From Adiantum capillus-veneris (taxonomy: Eukaryota > Streptophyta > Polypodiopsida > Polypodiales > Pteridaceae): DNA of 64,000 nt. Position 1 is the stretch's first letter; the number at the start of each line of letters is the position of its first letter. The notes below the pieces were generated by a model. That model worked only from the letters and a program-made list of their open reading frames with translations, searched no databases and had not been told where the DNA came from. The stretch covers positions 75,104,791-75,168,790 of the forward strand of contig CM043948.1 of assembly GCA_014529385.2 (NCBI GenBank), given 5' to 3'. Positions 21,298 to 32,456 of the stretch are shown here, piece by piece. Both the position numbers and the translations under genes were made by a program.

Positions 21298-22049
21298 GTT
21301 GCCACCTTTCGGAGAGCTCCAAGACAAGAGAAGGAACTCTTCCAGCACTTATGGGAAAGCGAACATTGATTGTTCAATCTGTAGCTGTAGATGTCAGCCA
21401 ATAGGAAATTCTAGGCAGGACTTGTGAACAATCTCATGAGCAACCATATGCCTACACAAATCCAAAATTCGGAAGGAATGGTAGTGCAAATGGTGCCTTG
21501 TGCTGGTATTGGCTATATGATGAGACAACCCACTAAACATAAACATAAACCAGACAATTGGACTTCAACCTCCTAGATTGGTATTGTGAGACTGTAATAA
21601 GCCTTCTTTATGAAGATTCACCTTCAAAGGTGATTCTGAAGAACTTGATTGCGTGCTTTAAGTTTAGAGCGAGTCTTATTTCTTCTCTCCACAGTTAAAT
21701 CTTCTGCAATGCAGAGAATACTGCAGTAACAGGCAGGCAGTCGATTAGATCTGAAAATTTCTCCTGGATCGCTTTACTGTTGCCTTCTTTGCATCCTTCC
21801 CTGGTTCAGTATCAAGATATAGGTCTGTGTGTTAGTTCTTGGATAAAATCTGATACACAAGTTATCCAAAGGCTCACAGAGTAGTCAATTTTCCTTGCAA
21901 TTCATACATATTCGATTATGGCTAGCTTTCTCACACACATCACATGCTTGATGGAGAGGCAGAGACAGAACAGCAATGCACAAAATCTGATTCAACTTCC
22001 GTAGTTGATGAAGATAATCAAGAGCATCTGTCACACGGCTGCACAAGGA

Positions 22050-22112
<63 letters not shown>

Positions 22113-22183
22113 GCTTCCTCCAAGGGTAACGTGTTTGTTCTTGAAGTCAAATTCAGGAATATGAAGAACTGAGGACACAATGC

Positions 22184-22226
<43 letters not shown>

Positions 22227-22480
22227 GCACATACACACCTGATCGCCATGCGAAGGTGCTGTGAAAAGAAACGCAGACAGAACTCTTGAAGGAGGAGCAG
22301 CGAAGCACAAGAGCTCGTTCAAAGCGTAGAGAATGCAGCTGCATGAGGGTTTACCTTAAGGGAGCAAGAGGTCCCCCTCTGCTCTCGGAGAGAAGTGAAC
22401 GTGCGCAGGGGAGCCTCGCTATGGCATTTTTCGTGGACCGCAGACGCAGCAACTAGAGCTCGTGAACTCGTAATAAATAA
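21298..22480 (-). promoter_or_regulatory. upstream/5' UTR region of the GTE gene, microsatellite-rich
   Basis: This stretch lies upstream of the start codon. It holds a (CT)n-(CA)n compound tract at 22051-22108 and a (CT)n tract at 22184-22224. CT/GA tracts close to plant transcription starts are common, but no TATA box or start site can be assigned with confidence. A possible 5' UTR donor (AAG|GTAAAC on the minus strand, near 22350-22360) hints at an untranslated first exon. Confidence 0.4.
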
Positions 22481-22496
22481 GGGCTTTAAGATTGTG

Positions 22497-22829
22497 CGAC
22501 TCGACTAACTGTAAGACGGGCACCTTTGCCCTTCAAATTTCCGAATTACCCAAAACGTTACAATGTCAACTCTGGTAGAAGGCTGCATAGAGTTACAAGA
22601 ACTAGTCACGATGCACCTATTGATTGATTGTGCGACTCAATTGCCCGGCTGATTGTCGGACCTGCAGCTTTGCCCTTCAAATTTCCACAATTGTGTGACA
22701 TTTTAGTGTAATTTTTCGCATATGGGTGAATTACCCAAAACGATACAATGACCGACCAAAAATCAACTCTGGTAGGAGGCTGCATAGAGTTACAAGAACT
22801 AGTCATAATGCACCTATTGATTGATTGGT
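22497..22829. repeat. imperfect two-copy tandem repeat
   Basis: Segments 22497-22631 and 22632-22829 share long blocks: 'tttgcccttcaaatttcc', 'gaattacccaaaacg', and a block of over 60 bp beginning 'caactctggta' and ending 'attgattgattg'. The second copy has extra sequence in the middle. Confidence 0.85.
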
Positions 22830-25800
22830 TACTCCTCTAATACCATTGTATTGACTTTCTATGCCAAATACTCTTGGAATAAAGGATTGATATCACTACT
22901 AGTTGGTTGCAGTCTTAACTCTTATTGATAAAATTAGGTATTCTAGCCTTGTTAGGTTTTTGATACCATATGGGTAAGAGAACCATCCTACAAGTATAAA
23001 ACTTGTTTCAAATTCTTAAAGGTGAATGAATGGATATCTTCTATTTTTAATGGGTTTTCCCTATGATTATAACTTATGGCTTGTAGATGCCGCTCTCTAG
23101 AAAATAAGAGAAATGGGAGATAGAATGTAACCTTGCAATACAATAAAAGATAGAATGTAACCCTTGCAATACAATGGACTAGTGGACCTCTTTTTTGGTA
23201 TTCCACTTTTAAGGAAACATAAGGATTGATATATGCTCCAAGAATTTGGGAGAACTAGAGCACATAAACTCCTCTATTGAGGACTACTAGATACTTGAAG
23301 ATTAAACCTACCAAGGTGTATTGGTTTTGATAAAAAAAAAGAGGGCTTAGACAAAAGCCTTTTAAATATATGTTTTATCATGAATCTAACCCTTTGTCTT
23401 ACAACGATTATGTTGACAATCTTGTGATAAAAAGTGCTTTTCTCATTGTATAGTAATAAATCTTTTGGTTTAAAAAGGGACATGAATAACAATTGGCGTG
23501 GGTCTATCAACTCTTGCAAAACATATCTATGCCTAACACAATGTTCATCTTCTACGTATGTTTATCTTTAACTTCTGTCATCCCTTGGAATTGATCTTGC
23601 CACCATAAGTGGCTCCCCTTGGTTCAAATACGGTATATGAACCTTACACTTGTGTGTTGTGCCATTAAGTATTAGATTTTCCCAAGCACTAGTCAAAATT
23701 CAAACCAACGTGCGATTCTAGTTTGGTTCTTGTTCATAGGGTACAAGCTACCATGTTAGTATGCATGGATTCATGCCTTGCTTTAATTTTTTGGGATACT
23801 CCTAAAGTTGCTCTTGGTTATGGGTTCTTGTGGCTTTTTGAGTATCTGGGCAGTCTTAACATACATTTCTTTAAAGTTGTCTCTAGATAAGGTTGAACTT
23901 TATCTTTAGGTTGGTTCTATGAGTCAGTTACCTTTTCTTGATAAACATAACTTTGATTTTAGGATTTTCCCCCCTTGCTTTACCTATTATATTGACACCC
24001 CTAACTCTTAATGGAGTGTATGCTTTAATGGGATCTCTTCCTTGGAATTCACTCTAAACCACTTCTCCAATCATGAGACGACGTTTGGCATTAAAAACAC
24101 ATTGATAATCGGGGCCTTTTTGTTTACTCTTATGCCTTCATTGGCTTACAAAGGATACTTTTCCCACTATAGAATGAACTTCCTTTGTTAATGAGTAAAA
24201 TGGTTTCTTGGTTTGGTGGGAACGTGGCCTTTTAGAGTCTCTTGCCTAGACTTGGAGTTTCCTTGGCTTTTGGTAATGCATTAACCACCATGTAGGGCGT
24301 CATGTATTCTCTTTCCCCTCTCTCCACCACAGTGGTCTCTGGCTCTATGACTCATTTCAAACCCTTGCATGAGCAAGTCTTCAATTTCTCTTTTTGCAAT
24401 GCTGATGGTGCTCTCTTTCATGGTGGTAAGTTACTATATGTATTGGTCTCTCTGATTTTTTATATTCACTTTAGGTAACTTGAGACATTGGGTATCCTCA
24501 CATATTGACCTAGCTTATAGTCTCTCATGCTCGTGGTGAGGTGCATGATTCTCCCGTCTTCCCTTGCATTGGATCCTCCAAGTTCGGAAAGGTAAAGATG
24601 TTCTCTTGGCATCCTCTCTCTTGCCTTGTTCAAGTATGCACATAGGACCTTCTGGTTCATTTTATGCAATTACAACAACATGTCTTTCTTGTGCTTATCA
24701 ATGGGTATTCTTTGTCCTTGCCTACTTGCATGTATCTACTTGTATAGGAATGGATTAATTCTAGTGCTTGGCTTGCTAAAAACAAGTTTGAGGTGGATGA
24801 TGACCTGGCTAGCTGGCCCCTTCCTATTACGGTGAGGGATCTCTATTCCTCACTTAGCCTTGTGATTCCAACGCTTAACAATACCAAAGAAGGCATTGCC
24901 AGCAAGGTACAACTCGTGTAGCTCATCCAAAGCAGCGAGCTCTGGGAAAGGGAAGCGACACTACCCAATCGAGATGGAACGAAGAGTTATTCCCAAAGAA
25001 TTCTTGTCTCTCAAGAAAGAGAGAGTGAGAGTTAGAGGAAGTGATTTGTTGGCGGTAAGAAACTGAGAGTGACTATGTGGAAGAAGATCTTGGGGTTGTT
25101 GACCTACTATGTGTTGAGAAATATTGGCTTTACTCTTCTCTTTCCACCATGGAAACTGTGGAAGTATCTTTCTCACGTGTTTTTACTTAATACACTAGTT
25201 ATGGGTTTGCTATAGAAATACTCTATGGCTATGGTTTGTTTCTTATAAGAAAAAGGAAAAACTAAGCTTATGTTGTCTTGGGTGCTTGCATTTAATTGCT
25301 ATATTTGACTTGCTACCTCACTCTCATTATGATGATTCTTGATTGGTTTAACTACCATATCTTACACTCTAGTTTCAATTTGCAAAAATGACCTATTGGT
25401 GGTATTGGTTCTTAGATTTTTCTATTGTGAAGGATCCTTGATCTGGCAGGACTTGGTAATGATCATTGATAGGGAAAGCAAAGCTTGGGTGGTCTTGACA
25501 CTTGTACTTGACCTGGTCTTTTCCAATTTTCCCTCTTTGACTTCGTCATAATTTTGGAATGTATTTTTCTCCATTGATCATAATTTTTTTTCCATTGACA
25601 CAACTTGGACTTTCCAAGCTTTCAATAACCTAGTTCTGGCTAGATTATGTATAAAGGATACTTGTTTTTGGTTGCACTTATCTTAAACACACATGTTGTT
25701 GCGTGTCTGTGAATCTAAAATGAGTAAATAATTCTTTTAGATGATGATTTGGTTGAAGAATGATCATTTCACTACCCTCTTCAATAATTGGCATGGAATT

Positions 25801-27180
25801 ATGGCCTTTTTTGAAAATTTGGGCCGCCTCCTCAAAGATCTACACTTGTGCACCAAGTAAATGACATCATGGGATTACATTTGTTTTTTCTAAAAACTAT
25901 TTGTGAAAACCTGTGGCACTCATGGACCGTTTTTGGTTTAGCACTTTATCGGAGTATGCACTGATTGAATATGATTAATCAAAAAGTACATCTAGGAACT
26001 TTCTTACATTTGATTACCTTGGTACTGCTTACTTCCTTAACATGACATGCTGCCTAGATGGGATGTTGCCTTAGTCTATGGCTCTTGGATCTAATACTGG
26101 TAAAAATCGATATAGAATCTATAATTTATTTGATTATGTTTTAATGAGTTATCTTATGCCTTAACCGGCTTTGTGCCGATATTTTTTCAATATAGGGATG
26201 TTGAAAATTTTCTCTTATGGCTTATCTCCTCAAAGCTTTGATTCCTTTTCAATGTAAACTCAACTTTGATGAACTTATGGACTTCTTCTATATAACATAC
26301 TTGCTTGGCTTTGTGTTCATAGAAGTTGTGTTTTCCTTAAATTGGTCATGCCACTTCTCTTTCCAAAACCTTCTTTTTAGGTGATTTCTATGTATGCTAG
26401 TTACCTATTGCTACCTCTTGTTTTTACTTTTTGATGTGCTCTTTTGCACCGTGGTTATGGGTGGGTGACCCTATCTTTACCTTTTCATTTTGCATACGGA
26501 TTTTTCTGATTGTCAAATGATACCTTATGACATTGCTTATGGTTCTCCTCTTGCTAGTATCTACCCTACTTGTTGAATTCTTCTAGATTCATAAGGATGA
26601 CTAGCGTGTTTTGCTTTATTAAGATTAGATTGACCATTGCAATATTCTTTCTTTTGTATTTTTTTGGGATTGTTTTGCTCTCCTTCATATGTTAATCCGG
26701 ACTTTCTCTCTTTCTCTTTTTTGATTGGTCTTTAGTTTAATCTATGGTTTCTATAACTTTTCTATGGTAAGTACTACAGAATCACTTAGGTCTTTCCTTT
26801 TCTGAATGGCCTTTAGTTTAACCTATGGTTTTCATAACTTTCATATGCTAAGTTCTATAGAATCACTTAAGCAATCATATGTCATATACATTTTATAACT
26901 TTCCAATGGTAAGTTCTACAAAATCACTTAGGCGATCATATGTCATATACATTTTATAACTTTCCTATGGTAAGTTCTACATAATCACTTAGGTGATCAT
27001 ATGTACATTTTAAATTTACTCATCTTCTCATATAATTGATGAGGACTTTTTGGGTGAGCCTAGAGGTCCGATGGTCAACTTTGATTGAAAATTTACTTTG
27101 AAACCTCTGTTGATTGTTTTGATACTACTTTGAGAGTGGGTAATGATGGCTTGGTCTTCTAAACCATTAAAAGAAGGTAC
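22830..27180. other. AT-rich unassigned DNA, possible decayed LTR edge
   Basis: The minus strand at 22834-22845 reads TGGTATTAGAGG, two changes from the tRNA-iMet primer site, and TG follows at 22847. It could be the 5' edge of an old minus-strand LTR element whose body is gone. Beyond this I find no reading frame, RNA gene or protein similarity through 27180, apart from the 61-bp repeats listed separately. Confidence 0.4.
26822..27012. repeat. three 61-bp tandem units
   Basis: Units at about 26833, 26894 and 26955 share 'ataactttcctatggtaag', 'aatcacttaggcgatcatat' and related words with a 61-bp period. A fourth, diverged relative lies near 26750. Confidence 0.85.
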
Positions 27181-27539
27181 TTAGAACACCTATGAAATCT
27201 GAAAGATTTTCCCTCTAAAAACGAGAGCTTCCGTATATCAGAGATATGGTGGTTGTCACATATTTTGTCAAAATGTTTCAAAAAATATAATTATTCTAAC
27301 AAAAAACTATCAAAGCATTACTTCATGTTAACGTGAATAAAAAGGTGGTTACCAAAATGCTATTCTAAAACCTGGCCTTGGGATGAAAATATAGAATAAA
27401 AAATTTAAATAAAATTTTCTTTTATGAAAGAGGAGAGAAAATTCTTCTTACTTTCAAAAAAACTTCAAAACTTCCTATGTTTTTAAGAATGCAATTAATC
27501 TAATAAGTATGAATTTTGACATGGATCACAATTGATAGG

Positions 27540-27828
27540 GGTTTGGACACATATAAGGCTAACGAATCTTTTGTTTTCTTTATATGGATGTAGGTGGTGT
27601 GGTTAAGCTTCACTGTAGTCTTCCTTGAAGATGAAAGCTTAATTCATCCTTAGGAACACTTGCAGTCTTGATGTACAAGATAGTTGGAAAATTTTCCTCA
27701 TTTTAAACATATTGTACAAAAATGAGTCGAATATAGAATCGATTTTGTGCAAATACCTTCTTGTTTTTTAAAACCAACTATCTTTTGAACAAAGTGTTCT
27801 TTTTTGTATAAGTATTATCTTTGGTATA

Positions 27829-27830
<2 letters not shown>
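27540..27830 (+). repeat. diverged third copy of the pseudo-LTR 3' end
   Basis: Parts resemble 48780-49070: a 'gttttctttatatggatgtaggt' type block, 'tgtacaaa' followed by 'gaatcgattttgtgcaaatacc', and the ending before a CA tract. This is consistent with an older unit upstream in a head-to-tail array. The similarity is moderate and was judged by eye. Confidence 0.4.

Positions 27831-27876
<46 letters not shown>
27831..27876. repeat. (CA)n microsatellite
   Basis: About 23 CA units directly precede the left pseudo-LTR. Confidence 0.97.
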
Positions 27877-27877
<1 letters not shown>

Positions 27878-29075
27878 TGTATTACTTAAGGACCATTAGC
27901 ATATTGGACACTTTAAGCTTCACTAGGAGTCCACCATGGGAATTAACCCTTTTGAGGTACAAGGTGGGTTTTTACAAAAGGGGGGTGGTTTACTACCTTT
28001 AATATTACTTGCCGTGAAGGTGCCTTGTGTAGCTCTCTCACTCTGCTTATGTACGGCCTCGCTGTAGCTTGGGGGGGTTCTCTCCATTCATGGCGCTTTG
28101 CTCATTACACCGAATTGACGGCCGTCCTCCTTCCTCTATTTTAAGAGGTGAGGGCGCATCTCTGCCCCTCGGTTGTTGTTTTGCTTACATTAAGTAGAAA
28201 CTGGGTGGCTGTTTTACACTGAAGTATGGAGCTCACAACACAGGTTTCTCAGGTTGGCCTCTCCGCCCTTGCATATTTTCTTGCAGACCGATTTTTTCAA
28301 TTAAAGAGAGGGGTGCTATTTCACCATGTTAAATACGATGTAGCTTGTTTTGATATGGTGATTCTTGATGTGGTTTTTGCTCTGCATAAACGGATCCTGG
28401 TTATGGTCCTGATTGGTCGATGAGTGTATATGAGGATGGTATTTTTGGCATGGCTTGTTTATTCTTCTGCGTTTTACTGTTCTAACAATATTGGGTTATG
28501 TCGTTACCACATGGCTTGGCAATATAGGGCCCTGATTGTTGATAGCGTACTATTAAAGCAAAATAATCTATGATACGGGAGGGTTTCCCTGTGTTTTTTA
28601 CTGGCTTTTTTTACAGGTCGCACAATATTAATCTAATCAATAGAGGTTTTGCCCTAAATGCGTACTATTACGGGTTAAAAAAAACAATGGTTGGGGGTTT
28701 TTGTGGTTACCCCTGCTGCTTAAACACCATTTTCATTCTAAGGAACCTCTAATGAGGGTGGGTTTACACCGGGTATCTTCTGGTTTAAAACTCGTTACTG
28801 GTTACAATGTGTGCATTGTTCTGGCTTATGGTAAACTAGGGGGCTTGGTACGGTTGCTTACAGGTATTGGATTGTTGTTAGTTATTTCATTTTGGGATTT
28901 TGGCTCGATTGCTTACAATTACTGGGCTTATTTCGTTACTGGGTATCTTGATATGATGTTACAGTACTTTTTGCATTCATAAGAACATGTAAAGTTGGAA
29001 ACTAAAACCATATGGGCTGATATTCCTTTGCCTTCATGGTTTGACTTAAGGATTGGCTTGACACCGCAAGGGCTC
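27877..29075 (+). repeat. left pseudo-LTR, first part
   Basis: Matches 47155-48323 closely along its length. It ends at the gypsy target site GGCTC (29071-29075). The repeat contains a GC-richer block with hairpin-prone 'gaggtgagggcgcatctctgcccctc' near 28145-28171. It holds no credible protein frame. Confidence 0.9.
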
Positions 29076-29605
29076 TAGAGACGACTGATACAACTTCACT
29101 AAGTGGGAACGTTCTCTTATGAGACGAGCAGCGAATTAGTTAGTAATTACTGCGATAATTACTATGGTAAACCCAAGGTGTATAAATAGGGCCCATTACA
29201 TTGTAATCGGGTTGGCATTTGGGTTAGCATTTCGGCGGCATTTGTACTTGAGTTGTCAATCATTGGCAGTTGTTGTCAGTTGTATTCTATCTATAAATCA
29301 TATCATACTCACTGTAATCTTCTATAAATCATATCATATCTATAAATCATATCATACTCACTGTAATCTTCTATCTGTAATTCCAATCACAACAGATATT
29401 CCAGTTACACTTACTCTATATTCAGTACTCTGAATCTAAATCTGAACCTTATTTTCAGAACATAGTTTGGTTCTTATTCCAGTATCTAAATTCCAGTCTC
29501 GTTTCTGATTTTCTGTCCAGTCTACTGTCTGAAATCTTCTAACACTAGTAGCTGAAATCTTCTAACACTGGAATTAGCTATCTCAAGAGATCAACTCCAA
29601 TTCCA
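29076..29605 (+). repeat. 5' LTR of the 13.7-kb gypsy element
   Basis: The LTR starts TAGAGACGAC (original TG changed to TA) and ends CCAATTCCA. A TATA box TATAAATAG lies at 29181-29189. It is 49 bp longer than the 3' LTR because of an internal tandem duplication at about 29290-29375 containing 'tataaatcatatcat'. A primer site should begin at 29606 (TTTTGGCGATCACGG); I cannot assign its tRNA. Confidence 0.92.
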
Positions 29606-29679
29606 TTTTGGCGATCACGGTGGCTCGAGTTGAAGCTTGTTGACTGAAAGACTCTTCTCCCAATTTGAAGTTTTCAGCA

Positions 29680-30757
29680 ATGGCACCCAAATCCAGTCGT
29701 GGCCGGAAGTCCACCATCCGTGTTGATCCTATTCCTGAGGAGTCAGGAAGAGAGTCTGACCCTAAGCAAGAGAAGATGACTAACACTGAGGCTCAGGAGG
29801 AGCATAGTCAGTCTGATGAGACGCAAGACTCACAGCAGTCCAGTCATTCTCGATGCAGACGGACAGAAAGAGAAGCACGGAAAGCCAAGAGTTCTCGATC
29901 TCGGCAGGGGGATGAGGGTACCAAGGGAAGTAAAGGCAGTCACCACACTTCTAGCCGACAGGCCAAAGGGAACACTGACACAAAGACAGAGACCGAGATT
30001 GAGTGGGATGCTGACACTAACAATTGCAAGAAGACTTCCAAGCGTCGTTCTGAATCCAAGAAGAGAAGCGACAGAATCAGTGGTAATCGGAATGATTACA
30101 CAGCTTCTGTGAAAATTTCTTTTCCAATATTCAAGGGAGGTAAGAAGGATGATCCAGAAGTTCACATACAGGCTTTTGAGAAGTATGATGAATTGAAAAA
30201 TATTGATGAAGATGATTGGGGGGAATACTTTCCGCAAATCTTGAAAGAGGCAGCGAGAAAGTGGTATTACCATTACCCCGCCTGTCAGCTCAGACCTTAC
30301 AACAAATTGCTTAAAGCCTTCAGACTGGAGTATTCCGACAAAGAGGTGATGAAGATATCCTCTGTGAACTAGATAAAATCAAGCAGCGGAATCTATCAGT
30401 CCGAAGTTATGTGGAAAAAATCAAGGAGCTAAGCAGGCATTTACAAGAACCGCCATATGAGAAGAGGTTGAGGGCATGGTTTCTGAATGGTTTCAGAAGC
30501 AAAAAGCTTAGGGAGCAGGAGGTACCGGCTCCTACCAAGAAATTCAATGATCTGGTCCAACGGGCACTGAAGCTGGAACAGCAGGCCAAGAAGGAAAAGA
30601 GCCACAAAAAGAGAAGGTCCAGTAACAGTAGCTCTGCTACTGAGAGTTCTGATTCCAGTGAGGTGTCCAGCAACTCTGAAAGGAGCTCTAATGAACGGTC
30701 CAAGGAGAAGTCAAAGAAGGGATCTTGGACCAAGAAGATTGAAGAAATGACTAGATA
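29680..30757 (+). pseudogene. gypsy gag
   Basis: ATG at 29680 (MAPKSSRGRKSTIRVDPIPE) opens a charged Ser/Arg/Lys-rich N-terminal region of about 150 residues. The capsid domain follows (FPIFKGGKKDDPEVHIQAFE, KEAARKWYYHYP). A frameshift near 30340 moves the text to the frame 30411-30758, which continues the capsid (YVEKIKELSRHLQEPPYEKR) and a Lys/Ser-rich tail, ending in TAG at about 30756-30758. Gag would build the particle. The unusually long basic N-terminal region is open and shows no damage before the frameshift. Confidence 0.85.
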
Positions 30758-30758
30758 G

Positions 30759-31453
30759 ATTGCCAAGATTAGCCACACCAGACAGCCAGTTCGAAAGATG
30801 GAGACTTGGTGTTCGAAATGCAAATCCAAGGACCATATCTCCAACGAGTGCCCACAATGTACTTACTGTAAGTCTTTTAGTCATTTATGGAAAAATTGTG
30901 GTATCAGGATTCATCACTTTAAGAAGGGCAAAGACCATCAGCGATAGCCTATACTGAACCAGTGAAAGTAGAAACCGCCAAAGCGTCTCAAGAGGAGAGA
31001 CTAGGTACCAGTGGTACTGGTCAAGGATGCGGCCAATTCCAAATGGGTATGGGCCGAGGCAGAGGGCGTGACAACTTCCAGAGTCGGAGCATGAATTGCT
31101 ACACTTGTGGGAAGTACGGCCATTTCGCAGCTCAATGCCCAGACGCACCTGCACCTACTGCTACTGAGGCTAAGGCACCAGAGCCAGTTCCAGTACGGGT
31201 AGTCACAAGAAGCAAAGGTGTGGTAATTGAAGAGATTCCACATATTTCAGAAAAACTAGTCACTACTGACAGCAGCAAATGGGCTCAACAAAGAGAGATT
31301 TGGAAGGCCAAGGGTAAAGAGAAGGTGGTAGATGAATGGCAAGAGCAGAGAGAACTAGCGGCTAAAATCACCGAGGATTTAGCCAAGAAGCTGCCAGAGC
31401 AGCCAGAGCAGCCAGAGCAGCCAGAAAGTTCTCGGGGGGTTCACTATGTGTAA
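30759..31453 (+). pseudogene. gag C-terminus with three zinc knuckles
   Basis: Three C-X2-C-X4-H-X4-C knuckles are visible. Two adjacent ones, CSKCKSKDHISNEC and CTYCKSFSHLWKNC, lie at about 30810-30905. One further along in another frame, CYTCGKYGHFAAQC, is at about 31095-31140. A frameshift near 30950 divides them. The last frame (30962-31453) ends with an in-frame Pro-Glu-Gln repeat (PEQPEQPEQPE). Zinc knuckles bind the genomic RNA; three is more than the one usual in plant gypsy Gag proteins. Confidence 0.8.
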
Positions 31454-31844
31454 AACTACCATAACACGTGCGTGCAAGACATGTTTGTAAAACCCCTTAT
31501 CTGTTAATTTTGTTAAGAATATAATGTACCCTTTTCTTTGAAAATCTGTAAGTTTTTTGCAAATTTGAAAAAATAATGCCCTTCTGTATATATATTTCTG
31601 TAAATTTCAAGAACTTTAAATACCCTTCTGTTGAACTCATGTGATAGGTTACATTTTTATTAGGTGACCTACCTGGGAGAAAGTTCTAAAGATCGAGTCA
31701 TTCAGAAGATACCAGCCCAATCAACTGATAAAGATCAGTCAATCCCGGGCATATTTGAGACCATGCTGGCTGCGGTACAAGGAATGGCTAGTGAATTGAG
31801 AGTTGATGGAAGCATTGGAAGCACTGTAAGGGAGGAATGGAAGT

Positions 31845-32456
31845 GTGAAGATACAACGAGTTCTTCGAGCTCTGACAACCAGTCTGCAAGAGAAAGAAGA
31901 AATCCAGGTTAAAATTTGTGATAGAATTCAGAAATTGACTGTGCAGCTGGAAGATATCAGAAAAACCTTGCCTGAAGTGGCAAACTTCATCATACAACGC
32001 AGGAAAGCTGAAGCGGAGGCCAAAACAGTGGACCGGACGGCCGTCCGAGATGATGAAGTTCCGCTCATTCAGGTGGACTACAAGGTGCGGAAGCAATGGG
32101 AACCTCTTTCAAGTGTTATCTTGGATGGAGGAGCAGGAGTCAATATAATGGGAGTTCATCTCTAGCAGAGAATGGGTATCACGAATCTAAAACCAGCACC
32201 ATTTAAAGTGCGAATGACGGATCATAGAGTGGTACAAGCTACGGGCATGATCGAAAATATGCAGATAAGAGTAGGCAGGGAAAAATTTAAAACCATCTTC
32301 TTAGTTCTCGATGTGCAAGGGGCATATGGGATGCTGCTAGGGCGTCCATGGTTGAGAACAACACATGCTGTTCATGACTATGCAAATCAAACCTTACCCA
32401 TAAAAGGGGCCAGTGGGTGGCAGATTCAGATCCAGACGAACAATACTAGGAGCTAG
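31845..32456 (+). pseudogene. gypsy aspartic protease region
   Basis: The frame with an internal TAG (32163-32165) contains SSVILDGGAGVNIM, the protease active-site region with D-G-G in place of D-S/T-G. The second conserved region, LVLDVQGAYGMLLGRPWLRT, follows. The sequence 31454-31840 before it is AT-rich linker with a short frame (31664-31912) that may be the start of pol. Confidence 0.78.

Noticed and set aside
24466-25176. Short minus-strand frames in AT-rich DNA
   Set aside because: No motif or continuity with neighbours; possibly remnants of an old element but not supportable.
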